Of a stretch of 49,346 nucleotides of DNA, positions 16,701 through 25,008 are shown in pieces. The translations under genes and the position numbers were made by a program. The stretch comes from Bacteroidales bacterium (lineage in GTDB: Bacteria; Bacteroidota; Bacteroidia; Bacteroidales; UBA932): assembly GCA_016285175.1 (NCBI GenBank), contig JAEEQF010000005.1, positions 1 to 49,346 on the forward strand. The letters run 5' to 3'. Position 1 is the first letter of the stretch, and every line of letters begins with the position of its first letter. Under the pieces are notes generated by a model that ran no database searches, was not told the DNA's origin, and saw only the letters and a list, made by a program, of their open reading frames with translations.

Positions 16701-18112
16701 CGGTTGGGTTGGTCAAGTTGTAATTCAGGATGGCGGGCCGATGTACGGCGGAACAGCAGCGCCACCACCACGGCGGCGATGCAAAGGCCCACGAACATAA
16801 GTTCCACGCTCACGGGACCGTTCTGGGCCGATTTTCCAAGGATAATGCCCGCCAGCCATTTAAAGCTGAGCAGGCCCAGGTTCTGCACCCAGTAAATGAG
16901 GGCGAAAGTGGTGCCCAGCACCTTGTCCGGGACAATCTTGGGGACGGAAGGCCAGAGGGCGGCGGGAACCAGCGAATAGCCGAAACCCAGGAAAACCATG
17001 GACAGATATCCCCAGAACGGGACCCCGGCCGGTGCAAAGGCCAGCAGCAGATGGGCGATGAGGGCCAGGACGGCTCCCAGCAGCATCCAGCGGGTGCCCT
17101 TGCCGGCCTTATCCACCAGCATGCCGAACAGCGGCGCAAAGATCACCGTGGAGAACGGCAGCATACTCACCATCCACCCGGCGGCTTCGGCCGGAATGTC
17201 AAAACGGGGGATGAGGATGGCCCCGGCGAATTTCTTGAAGGCGATGATGCTGCTGTAGAACAGCACGCACAGCAGTCCCAGCAACCAGAAGTTCCGGTTG
17301 CCCAGCACCCCCAGCACATCCTTGAAACGGAATTCATCCTTTGAATCCGCAGTAGGTTCTGCGCTCTCTTCAGCCTCGGCAGTCTGTTCTGTGGGGGAGG
17401 GAGTATTTCCCGTAGCATCGGCCTTCTTTTTCGCGGAGGGAAATACTCCCTGCCCACTTAAGCGGTCGGCCCTGGCATCCAGCGCCACGAAAACGGCCCA
17501 GAGAATGAGTCCCAGGGCCATCAGGCCCATGCCCACCACGGCGGGACGGGCGGTTTCGGCCAGGGAGTACACATGGCCGGCCTGCTGGGAAACCAGCTTG
17601 GGAGACAGTACCAGCGCGAAGGCCGTGCCCAGCCGGGCTATGGCCAGCTGGAGGCCCATCGCGAGCGCCATCGGCCCGCCTTTGAACCATTTGGCAATGC
17701 TCCGGGTAACGGCCGTGCCGGCAATCTCACTGCCCAGGCCGAAGAGCATACAGCCCACATAAGCCACCGTGAGCGAAGCGGAAGACCCGCTCAGAAGCGC
17801 CCATAGCACAAGCCCGGCACCGGCAGCCATCATGCCCACGAAGATGGAGCCCGTGATGCGCACGCCCCACTTGTCCAGCAGGATACCGCAAACTACCAGG
17901 CCGCCGAACACGCACAGCACGCTATAGCCGCTGGTGTAGAGTCCGTACCCCGCCGCGTCCCAACCCAGCTGCGTGAGTGCAGGATTCTCGAACAGGTACG
18001 AGATGCTGGAGAACATGTCGTCGAAGAAGTACGACGCGAACATGGGCACAACCAAACAGGCCAGCGCTATCCAAGCGGCTGACCTGTTAAAAGATTTTCC
18101 GGAGGCTGCCAT
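16697..18112 (-). CDS. MFS transporter (second of two tandem paralogues)
   Basis: This 471-residue protein has about 12 membrane helices in two six-helix halves. The loop after helix 2 holds the MFS signature GILLDKWGVRITGSIFVGMM, and the second half has the matching GMLVDKAGKGTRWMLLGAVL. Many segments align with the 540-residue protein directly upstream (for example FGLGSEIAGTAVTRSIAKWF against FGCGCEMAGITVSRGIVKWF), so the two arose by tandem duplication; they are separated by 3 bases. The central cytoplasmic loop (about residues 215-260) is low-complexity and is encoded by a stretch containing a long inverted repeat (17391-17457). The substrate is unknown. Confidence 0.88.
   Translation of the reverse strand: MAASGKSFNRSAAWIALACLVVPMFASYFFDDMFSSISYLFENPALTQLGWDAAGYGLYTSGYSVLCVFGGLVVCGILLDKWGVRITGSIFVGMMAAGAGLVLWALLSGSSASLTVAYVGCMLFGLGSEIAGTAVTRSIAKWFKGGPMALAMGLQLAIARLGTAFALVLSPKLVSQQAGHVYSLAETARPAVVGMGLMALGLILWAVFVALDARADRLSGQGVFPSAKKKADATGNTPSPTEQTAEAEESAEPTADSKDEFRFKDVLGVLGNRNFWLLGLLCVLFYSSIIAFKKFAGAILIPRFDIPAEAAGWMVSMLPFSTVIFAPLFGMLVDKAGKGTRWMLLGAVLALIAHLLLAFAPAGVPFWGYLSMVFLGFGYSLVPAALWPSVPKIVPDKVLGTTFALIYWVQNLGLLSFKWLAGIILGKSAQNGPVSVELMFVGLCIAAVVVALLFRRTSARHPELQLDQPNR
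17391..17457. repeat. Long inverted repeat inside the MFS central loop
   Basis: Arms at 17391-17411 and 17438-17457 contain the perfect 13-bp pair GGGAGTATTTCCC / GGGAAATACTCCC and continue outward to the common sequence GTGGG with a one-base bulge. The 26-base loop contains GCATCGGCC followed by a T/C-rich run. It encodes part of the low-complexity linker between the two halves of the transporter. A second inverted repeat with GCATCGGCC in its loop lies in the YfcC-type gene at 27966-28040. Confidence 0.8.
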
Positions 18113-18115
18113 AAA

Positions 18116-19738
18116 CTATTCCGTGATGTTGGGAAGTTCCAGACCCAGGTGCTTCTTGCGGTCCACCACCTTGAGCACCAGGCCCAGCACCAGGGCGGCC
18201 ACGCCCAGGCAGGCAAGCATCACCAGCGGAGCGGTGTAGTTGAACTGGGTGGGGTCCGTCACGCCCGGATTGGTCTTGTCCAGCACCTTGCCGATAAGCA
18301 GCGGGAACAGCCACAGGCCAATGTTCTGGATCCAGAAAATGAGCGCATAGGCGCTGCCGATTACCTTGGCGTCCACCAGCTTGGGAACGGAAGGCCACAG
18401 GGCGGCGGGGACCAGCGAGAAACTGGCACCCAGCACCAGGATGGTGGTGTAGGCCACGATTACGCCTCCCACGGTATTACCCTTGAAGGCGGGCAGCACG
18501 AAGGCGAAGGTGAGGTGGCAGGCGATGAGCAGGATGGCGCCCAGCACCAGCATGGAGGCACCTTTACCCTTGCGGTCCAGGTAATTGCCCAGGATGGGGG
18601 TGATGAGCACGGCCAGCAGCGGGAACACCGCAAAGATGGATTCGGCGCTCTGGCGCATGTAACCCATATAGCAGTACGCGATGAGGGCTGCGATGGAAAT
18701 GCCCAGGAAAATGTACTGGCTGGTCTTTTTCTTCTGGAAGTTGCTGGCAAAGCCGGCGGCGGCCACCACCAGCATGATGACATACTGGACGATGGTTACG
18801 CTGGAGCCGGCCCAGAAGGAATCGGCCGAAGGTTCCACCAGCGTAAGGTTGCACTGGAGCATATTCACCGCATACTTCTGGAACGGGAAGATGGCGCTGT
18901 AGTAAAGAACGCACAGCAGGGCCACGATCCAGAATCCGCCGTCCGAGAGGATCTTGCCGATATCGCTCACCTTGAACGGGTCGTCCTTCTCTTCGGCCTC
19001 TCCGGTCTGGCTGTCCAGCTTCTTGTCCATGAAGAAGTAGACGATGGTCATGATGAGGGCGATGCAGAGGAGCACCACGCCGAAGGCTACGGAGCGGGAA
19101 ACATCCACGCTGCCGCCCAGCTTGGCGAAGAAGGGGGAGAAAATCATGCAGGTGGCAACGCCCAGGCGGGCAAGTGCCATCTCCGAACCCATGGCCAGGG
19201 CCATCTCACGTCCCTTGAACCACTTCACTATACCGCGGCTCACCGTAATGCCGGCCATCTCGCAGCCGCAGCCGAAGACCATGAAGCCGCAGGCCGCCAG
19301 TTTGGCCGATGCCGGCATGCCCCGGTAGAAAGGCGACACGCCCAACTCATCGAAGAGCGGAATATAATTGAGGTTGTTCGTGAACCAGGTCTCCAGGCCG
19401 CTGCCCATGAAGGATTCGCTGACGGCGAACCACTTGATGATAGCGCCCACCAGCATCACCCCGGCGCTTAGCACGGCGGTGAAACGGACCCCCATCTTAT
19501 CCAGGATGATACCTGCAAAAATGAGGAAGAACACAAATACATTCAGGAACACCTCGCTGCCCTGCATGGTGCCGAATGCAGTGGAATCCCATCCACGGGT
19601 TTCCTGCATCAGGTCCTTGATGGGGGACAGGATGTCCATGAAAATGTAGCTGCAAAACATCGCGAGGGCCAGCAGCAGCAGGGCTGTCCAGCGCATGGCC
19701 GCCGAGTCGCGAAGGGTTTTCTTAATCTGATCTGCCAT
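18116..19738 (-). CDS. MFS transporter (first of two tandem paralogues)
   Basis: This 540-residue protein is a 12-helix major facilitator. Visible landmarks are the N-terminal helix (WTALLLLALAMFCSYIFMDI), the loop signature GIILDKMGVRFTAVLSAGVM, the central cytoplasmic linker KKLDSQTGEAEEKDDPFK (no inserted repeat) and the second-half signature NYLDRKGKGASMLVLGAIL. It is longer than its paralogue mainly because of an extra periplasmic segment (about residues 110-140, SFMGSGLETWFTNNLNYIPL). It begins 16 bases after the stop of an unknown membrane protein gene, so four genes (unknown, MFS, MFS, SDR) may form one operon. The substrate is unknown. Confidence 0.88.
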   Translation of the reverse strand: MADQIKKTLRDSAAMRWTALLLLALAMFCSYIFMDILSPIKDLMQETRGWDSTAFGTMQGSEVFLNVFVFFLIFAGIILDKMGVRFTAVLSAGVMLVGAIIKWFAVSESFMGSGLETWFTNNLNYIPLFDELGVSPFYRGMPASAKLAACGFMVFGCGCEMAGITVSRGIVKWFKGREMALAMGSEMALARLGVATCMIFSPFFAKLGGSVDVSRSVAFGVVLLCIALIMTIVYFFMDKKLDSQTGEAEEKDDPFKVSDIGKILSDGGFWIVALLCVLYYSAIFPFQKYAVNMLQCNLTLVEPSADSFWAGSSVTIVQYVIMLVVAAAGFASNFQKKKTSQYIFLGISIAALIAYCYMGYMRQSAESIFAVFPLLAVLITPILGNYLDRKGKGASMLVLGAILLIACHLTFAFVLPAFKGNTVGGVIVAYTTILVLGASFSLVPAALWPSVPKLVDAKVIGSAYALIFWIQNIGLWLFPLLIGKVLDKTNPGVTDPTQFNYTAPLVMLACLGVAALVLGLVLKVVDRKKHLGLELPNITE

Positions 19739-19754
19739 TATCTTTGTTATTTAG

Positions 19755-20498
19755 TTATTTCGTTCCCTGAAGCTGCAAGCGGCCTGCCGCCCGTGCCTCC
19801 TGCCAGCGTTGTTTGCGCTCCCCGCTCTCATAGCTAGCATCTATAACCTCTTCGGTATAATTGCCCTGGGTGGCCTCCAACAGCTTTTCCCGCTGGGAGT
19901 TGAACACATCCAGTTCCTTATCCGAAACCTTCATCATGAGCTTGCACTGCTCAAGGCATTCTTCCATTCTTCTTAAGTGGCTGAAGCTATAGAAAGGGTA
20001 ACCGGAAGCATCGAAATCACACAAGTCTTCATAACTGGATAAGGCCACTAACGCATTCTCCTGGAAAGGATCCGACACCACGCTCTTATAAAGCGAGCGT
20101 GAATCGTAGAACGAAGACACGGTTTCCACAAAGAGGATATTGCCAATAGTCTGAATGGTCTCCACGTTGGAGCGGAAGATATTTTCCGTGGTGGTAGAAT
20201 AGGTAAGATTGGGAATATTCGCGGCCAGGATGCCCATTTTTCCGGAAAAGCCGGAGTTGAACTCCTGAGGATGGGCTATGACGTCTATCTGGGTGTCGAA
20301 AAATGACTTGATGCCTTCGTCGCACACCTTTATTTCCTTAAGTGACTCGCGCATGTCGTACATGATCATCATCACCATCTCCCGCTTTTCGGCCTTCTGT
20401 TTCTGGCGGTCAATGATGGCTGTAGTACCGAATGTGAGCACGATGGAGACCGTTGTGGCCGCCAGCGTACCCAGAAAATTATGCATACTCGTTGACAT
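19755..20498 (-). CDS. Unknown protein with one membrane helix
   Basis: I do not recognise this protein. Starting at MSTSMHNFLGTLAATTVSIV (ATG complement of 20496-20498) it has 247 residues: one membrane helix close to the N-terminus (LGTLAATTVSIVLTFGTTAI), a basic stretch (DRQKQKAEKRE) and a long helical, charged remainder rich in Glu, Lys and Gln, ending QEARAAGRLQLQGTK. This looks like an anchored protein with a helical domain. The frame stays open to 20732, but that extension would cross the divergent promoter region, so the internal start is preferred. It lies 16 bases upstream of the MFS pair. It is divergent from the efflux operon. Confidence 0.75.
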   Translation of the reverse strand: MSTSMHNFLGTLAATTVSIVLTFGTTAIIDRQKQKAEKREMVMMIMYDMRESLKEIKVCDEGIKSFFDTQIDVIAHPQEFNSGFSGKMGILAANIPNLTYSTTTENIFRSNVETIQTIGNILFVETVSSFYDSRSLYKSVVSDPFQENALVALSSYEDLCDFDASGYPFYSFSHLRRMEECLEQCKLMMKVSDKELDVFNSQREKLLEATQGNYTEEVIDASYESGERKQRWQEARAAGRLQLQGTK

Positions 20499-20517
20499 AG
20501 TTACAATTGCTGACCTG

Positions 20518-20525
20518 CAAAGATA
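20518..20525 (-). promoter_or_regulatory. -7 element (TATCTTTG) for the unknown membrane protein
   Basis: The complement of 20518-20525 is TATCTTTG, 20 bases before the proposed start codon at 20498, which supports that start over the longer frame. No clear -33 TTTG is present. Confidence 0.5.
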
Positions 20526-20615
20526 ATCATTTTCTTTAAGAAGGCAGGGTTTTTGCTTAGGAGAAAGGCCGATGAGTTCACTCGTCGAAAAATCCGGCAC
20601 TTTTATCGAAAAAAT

Positions 20616-20646
20616 TTTGTGGAATAAAAAATCCATTATATATTTG
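20616..20646 (+). promoter_or_regulatory. Bacteroidota-type promoter of the efflux operon
   Basis: TTTG (20616-20619) is followed after 19 bases by TATATTTG (20639-20646), a full match to the consensus. Transcription should start near 20653, about 22 bases before the ATPase start codon at 20676. Confidence 0.85.
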
Positions 20647-20675
20647 CAGTGTAATAGCATACTAATACAGCAAAA

Positions 20676-21389
20676 ATGCTCATAGAACTGAAAGGAATAC
20701 ACAAGACCTACGACAACGGGCAGCCCCTGCACGTGCTCAAAGGCATTGACCTTAATATAGAAAAGGGCGAATTCGTCTCAATCATGGGTGCATCCGGATC
20801 CGGAAAGTCCACGCTCCTCAATATCCTGGGCATCCTGGACAATTACGACGAAGGCACCTACCACCTGGGCGGAACCCTCATCAAGGACCTTTCGGAACGC
20901 CAGAGCGCCGACTACCGCAACCGGATGATCGGCTTTGTGTTCCAAAGCTTCAACCTGATTAGTTTCAAAACGGCCGTGGAGAATGTGGAGCTCCCGCTCT
21001 ATTATCAGGGCGTCGGCCGGAAAAAGCGTCACGATATGGCCATGGAATACCTGGAGAAGCTGGGCCTCACCCAGTGGGCCTCCCACTTCCCCAACGAAAT
21101 GTCCGGCGGCCAGAAACAGCGCGTGGCCATCGCCCGCGCCCTCATCACCAAGCCGCAGATCATCCTGGCCGATGAGCCCACCGGCGCCCTGGATTCCAAG
21201 ACCAGCGTGGAAGTGATGCAGCTCCTCAAGCAGCTGAACCAGGAAGAAGGCCTCACCATCATAGTGGTTACCCACGAGGGCGGCGTGGCCAACGAGACGG
21301 ACAAGATCATCCACATCAAGGACGGCATCATCGGCGAGATAGAAGAGAACCGGTCCCACTCCGCCTGGGGCGGCAGCATCATCAAGTAA
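20676..21389 (+). CDS. ABC transporter ATPase, MacB/LolD type
   Basis: This 237-residue cytoplasmic ATPase powers the two permeases that follow. It has Walker A GASGSGKSTLLNILG, the Q-loop FVFQSFNLI, the signature MSGGQKQRVAIARAL, Walker B IILADEPTGALD and the switch His in VVTHE. The sequence type is that of MacB/LolD/FtsE ATPases, which drive mechanotransmission rather than classical transport across the inner membrane. The stop overlaps the next start by one base (TAATG). The short acidic C-terminal tail (GEIEENRSHSAWGGSIIK) has no recognised domain. Confidence 0.95.
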   Translation: MLIELKGIHKTYDNGQPLHVLKGIDLNIEKGEFVSIMGASGSGKSTLLNILGILDNYDEGTYHLGGTLIKDLSERQSADYRNRMIGFVFQSFNLISFKTAVENVELPLYYQGVGRKKRHDMAMEYLEKLGLTQWASHFPNEMSGGQKQRVAIARALITKPQIILADEPTGALDSKTSVEVMQLLKQLNQEEGLTIIVVTHEGGVANETDKIIHIKDGIIGEIEENRSHSAWGGSIIK

Positions 21390-22651
21390 TGCGAGAATTA
21401 TTCCACGAAATAAGCAGCACCCTGCGCAACAACAAGCTCCGCACGGCCCTCACGGGCTTCGCGGTGAGCTGGGGTATCTTCCTGCTCATTGCCCTGCTGG
21501 GAGCCGGCAACGGCCTCATGAACTCCTTCGTGGGCAATATCGAGGACTATATCTCACAGAATATCACCGTAGAGGGCTGGCGCACCTCCAAGCCCTATGC
21601 CGGATACAAGGAAGGGCGGGACATCCAGCTGGACGAGAGCGATGTCCTTTTCACCGAATCGGAGCAGTGGAAAGGGATTATCCACGACGTCTATCGCGGA
21701 ACCGGCGTCACCAGCGTCTCCCTATCCTTGAACGGACTCAGCGTGTCCGGCGCCCTCCGCGGGGTGATGCCGGACTACAAGGAGGCCGAAAAGATGCGGA
21801 TGTACACCGGCCGCTTCCTGAATCCGGACGATGTGGACGAACGCCGCAAAGTCATTGTCATCAGCCTCTATCAAGCCAAGGAACTGTCCCCCAAAGACCC
21901 GGACGCCATCCTGGGCCGATGGATTGCCGCCGGCGCCATCTCCTACCGGGTTGTCGGCATCTATCACACCGACGAATCGGAAATGTCGCGCCTGTGCCCC
22001 ATCCCTTTCTCTACATATAAAGGAATCTACGACAACACGGATAAGGTAGAGAGCATCTCCTTCTCCGTCACCGGACCGGAAACCCTGGAGGAACACGAAG
22101 CCTTCGAGAAACTGTACGGCACCGCCATCCGGCTCCGGCACGACATTGCCCCGGACGACCGCCGTGGCATCTGGATCAACAACGGCTATACCGACAACCT
22201 GGAGATGAACAAGGCCTCGCGGATGATCAACATAGCCCTCTGGATCCTGGGTATCCTCACCCTCATCAGCGGCATAGTGGGCGTATCCAACATCATGCTC
22301 ATCACCGTGAAGGAACGCACCCACGAGTTCGGCATCCGAAAGGCCATCGGCGCCAAGCCCGGTGAAATCCTCAAGCTCATCATTGCCGAGAGCATCACCA
22401 TCACCGCCGCCTTCGGTTATATAGGGATGTTCCTGGGGATGGTGGCGTGCCAGATTATGGACAAGACCGTAGCCCAGCGCTCGATAGATATAGGCGGAGA
22501 GAAGATCCAGATGCTGGTGAACCCCACCGTGGGCCTGGACGTGGCCCTGGAAGCCACCCTGCTGCTTATTATCGCCGGAACCATCGCCGGGGCCATCCCC
22601 GCCTGGAAAGCGGCGCGTGTTAAACCCATTGAAGCATTGAGGGCCGACTGA
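21389..22651 (+). CDS. MacB-type ABC permease (first)
   Basis: This 420-residue permease has the MacB plan: N-terminal membrane helix (TALTGFAVSWGIFLLIALLG), a large periplasmic MacB_PCD domain (about 45-280) and three C-terminal helices with the FtsX-type sequence GVSNIMLITVKERTHEFGIRKAIGAKPGEI (split here as GVSNIMLITVKERTHEFGIR and KAIGAKPGEI). The ATPase is a separate gene, unlike Escherichia coli MacB. It overlaps both neighbours by one base. It probably pairs with the next permease as a heterodimer, since each pump needs two such subunits. Confidence 0.92.
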   Translation: MRELFHEISSTLRNNKLRTALTGFAVSWGIFLLIALLGAGNGLMNSFVGNIEDYISQNITVEGWRTSKPYAGYKEGRDIQLDESDVLFTESEQWKGIIHDVYRGTGVTSVSLSLNGLSVSGALRGVMPDYKEAEKMRMYTGRFLNPDDVDERRKVIVISLYQAKELSPKDPDAILGRWIAAGAISYRVVGIYHTDESEMSRLCPIPFSTYKGIYDNTDKVESISFSVTGPETLEEHEAFEKLYGTAIRLRHDIAPDDRRGIWINNGYTDNLEMNKASRMINIALWILGILTLISGIVGVSNIMLITVKERTHEFGIRKAIGAKPGEILKLIIAESITITAAFGYIGMFLGMVACQIMDKTVAQRSIDIGGEKIQMLVNPTVGLDVALEATLLLIIAGTIAGAIPAWKAARVKPIEALRAD

Positions 22652-23904
22652 TGAAAAAGTGGTTTGATACAGATACCTTCCGGGAAATCCTGGACAGCAT
22701 CCTGCGGAACAAGAGCAGGAGCCTGCTCACCGGTTTCGGCGTGTTCTGGGGCGTATTCATGCTGATGCTCCTCACCGGCGGCGGACAAGGCTTCAAGCAG
22801 CTGCTTATGAAGGAGTTCGACGGCTTTGCCCAGAACACCTGCATAGTGATTGCCAGCAGTACCAGCAAACCCTACAAGGGCTTTGAGAAAGGCCGCAACT
22901 GGAACCTGGATTACGGCGACGTGGACCGCCTCAAGAACATGGTGCCCGAACTGGAAACCGTCTCCCCCACGGTAAGTCTTTGGGGCAAAACCGTTTCCAG
23001 GGATGAATACACCTCTTCCCGCGCCGTGGTGAAAGGCGCCCGGGCCGATTATGCCAATATTGAAACCCCCAAGCTCAAATACGGCCGATGGCTTAACGAC
23101 GCCGACAACCTGCAGGAGCGCAAAGTCTGCGTGATCGGCAAGCGGGTGTACGAAGAATTGTTCCCGGAGGGCGGTTCCCCGCTGGGCAAGCGCCTCAGCG
23201 TGGACGGCAGTTACTATACCGTGGTGGGTGTGAACTGGAATGAAGGCGATATCAGCGTGGATGGCCGCGCCAGCGATTCGGTGGTCATCCCCATCAACCA
23301 GGCCAAACGTGCCTACAACCTGGGCAACACCATCCATCTGCTGTGCTTTACGGCCAAGCCGGGGATTACCATGAGCGATGTAACCCCGCGGGTAAAGGAA
23401 GTGATTGCCCGGCGGCATCTGCTGGACCCCACCGACGAGCAGGCCATGTTCCTGCTGAACACCCAGCTCATCTTCGGCATCGTGGACAACCTGTTCAAAG
23501 GCATCAACTTCCTCATCTGGCTCATCGGCCTGGGGACGCTGCTGGCGGGTGTGATCGGCGTGTCCAACATCATGATGGTGAGCGTGAAGGAACGCACTAC
23601 GGAAATCGGCATCCGCCGGGCCATCGGCGCCACGCCCAACCAGATCCTGGGACAGATCATTTCCGAGAGCATCGTGCTCACGCTGGTGGCCGGCATGTCG
23701 GCCATCGTGTTCAGCGTGCTCATCCTCTCCGGAGTGGAACTGGCCATGACCACGGACGGCATGCTCAAGGCCCCCTTCCAGGTGCCTTTCTGGACCGCCG
23801 TGCTGGCAGCCGTCCTGCTGGCGGTGCTGGGTGTGGTGGCCGGATTGATGCCCGCCGCCCGCGCCATGCAGATCAAGCCCGTGGATGCTATGAGAGACGA
23901 ATAA
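22651..23904 (+). CDS. MacB-type ABC permease (second)
   Basis: This 417-residue permease is a paralogue of the one before it: N-terminal helix (LLTGFGVFWGVFMLMLLTGG), periplasmic domain and C-terminal helices with GVSNIMMVSVKERTTEIGIR followed by RAIGATPNQILGQIISES. The start codon overlaps the preceding stop (TGATG). Having two different permeases next to one ATPase is common in Bacteroidota and points to an asymmetric pump. It is followed after 16 bases by the adaptor gene. Confidence 0.92.
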   Translation: MKKWFDTDTFREILDSILRNKSRSLLTGFGVFWGVFMLMLLTGGGQGFKQLLMKEFDGFAQNTCIVIASSTSKPYKGFEKGRNWNLDYGDVDRLKNMVPELETVSPTVSLWGKTVSRDEYTSSRAVVKGARADYANIETPKLKYGRWLNDADNLQERKVCVIGKRVYEELFPEGGSPLGKRLSVDGSYYTVVGVNWNEGDISVDGRASDSVVIPINQAKRAYNLGNTIHLLCFTAKPGITMSDVTPRVKEVIARRHLLDPTDEQAMFLLNTQLIFGIVDNLFKGINFLIWLIGLGTLLAGVIGVSNIMMVSVKERTTEIGIRRAIGATPNQILGQIISESIVLTLVAGMSAIVFSVLILSGVELAMTTDGMLKAPFQVPFWTAVLAAVLLAVLGVVAGLMPAARAMQIKPVDAMRDE

Positions 23905-23920
23905 TAAAAACAATTACGAT

Positions 23921-25006
23921 ATGAAAAAGTTTGGTAGAATTCTAATGATTGTCCTGGTGGCGGCCGCTTTCATCGGCACCTTCGTGTACCTGTTCCAGCG
24001 GTCCCGCCCCAAGGAGGTCCGGTACCAGGAGCTCACGCCCGAGATGGGCACCATCGCCAAGTCCACCGTGGTCACGGGCAAGATCCAGCCCCGGGACGAG
24101 GTGAACGTGAAGGCCCAAATCAGCGGCATCGTGGCCGAACTGTACAAGCAGGCCGGCGACCAGGTGAAGGAAAACGAGGTCATCGCCAAGCTCAAGGTGA
24201 TTCCGGAGATGAGCCAGCTTTCATCGGCCCAAAGCCGGGTGCGCCTTAGCGAAGTGAACCTGAAGCAGGCCCAGACCAACTACGAGCGGGAGAAAAAGCT
24301 GTTCGACCAGCAGCTGGTGAGCGCCGAAGCCTTCGAGCAGGTGGCCCAGCAGCTGAAGCAGGCGCAGGAAGAGTACGCCGCCTCCAAGGAATCCCTGGAG
24401 ATTGTGCGCGACGGCGTTTCCTCCTCCAACAAGAGCGGCAGCTCCACCCTGGTGCGCTCCTCCGTGTCCGGCCTTATCCTGGACATCCCGGTGAAGGTGG
24501 GTAACACCGTTATCAACTCCAACACCTTCAACGACGGTACCACCATTGCCACCGTGGCCGATATGGACGACCTCATCTTCGACGGCAATATAGACGAGAC
24601 GGAGGTGGGCCGCCTGCACCTGGGCCTGCCGGTAATCATTACCGTAGGCGCCCTGCAGGACCTGCACTTCGACGCCGCCCTGGAGTACATCGCCCCCAAG
24701 GCCACTGAATCCGGCGGAACCAACCTCTTCGAGATCAAAGCCACGGTGAAGGTACCTTCCGATGTAACCATCCGTTCCGGCTACAGCGCCAACGCGGAGA
24801 TTGAACTCCAGCGCGTGGAGAACGTACTTATGATTCCGGAAAGCGCCCTCCAGTTTGAAGGCGAGGACACCTTCGTGTACGTACTCAAGGCCGACGGGAC
24901 CTATGAGAACCGTCCGGTGGAAACCGGCCTCTCCGACGGCGTGAACATTGAAATCAAGAGCGGCCTTTCCCTTGAAGATAAGGTCCGGGGTCCTCAAATC
25001 ATCTAG
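23921..25006 (+). CDS. Periplasmic adaptor (membrane fusion) protein of the efflux pump
   Basis: This 361-residue protein links the inner-membrane ABC pump to the outer-membrane channel. It has one N-terminal membrane anchor (ILMIVLVAAAFIGTFVYLFQ), a biotinyl-lipoyl half-motif (VVTGKIQPRDEVNVKAQISG with GIVAELYKQAGDQVKENEVI), an alpha-helical hairpin (about 95-150, with LKQAQTNYEREKKLFDQQLV), and the beta-barrel domain with DGNIDETEVGRLHLGLPVII. It is the MacA type. The neighbours on both sides are its expected partners. Confidence 0.93.
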   Translation: MKKFGRILMIVLVAAAFIGTFVYLFQRSRPKEVRYQELTPEMGTIAKSTVVTGKIQPRDEVNVKAQISGIVAELYKQAGDQVKENEVIAKLKVIPEMSQLSSAQSRVRLSEVNLKQAQTNYEREKKLFDQQLVSAEAFEQVAQQLKQAQEEYAASKESLEIVRDGVSSSNKSGSSTLVRSSVSGLILDIPVKVGNTVINSNTFNDGTTIATVADMDDLIFDGNIDETEVGRLHLGLPVIITVGALQDLHFDAALEYIAPKATESGGTNLFEIKATVKVPSDVTIRSGYSANAEIELQRVENVLMIPESALQFEGEDTFVYVLKADGTYENRPVETGLSDGVNIEIKSGLSLEDKVRGPQII

Positions 25007-25008
25007 TT

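Noticed and set aside
20499..20732. N-terminal extension of the unknown membrane protein
   Set aside because: It would cover the consensus promoter of the divergent efflux operon, and a -7 element lies just before the internal ATG at 20498.
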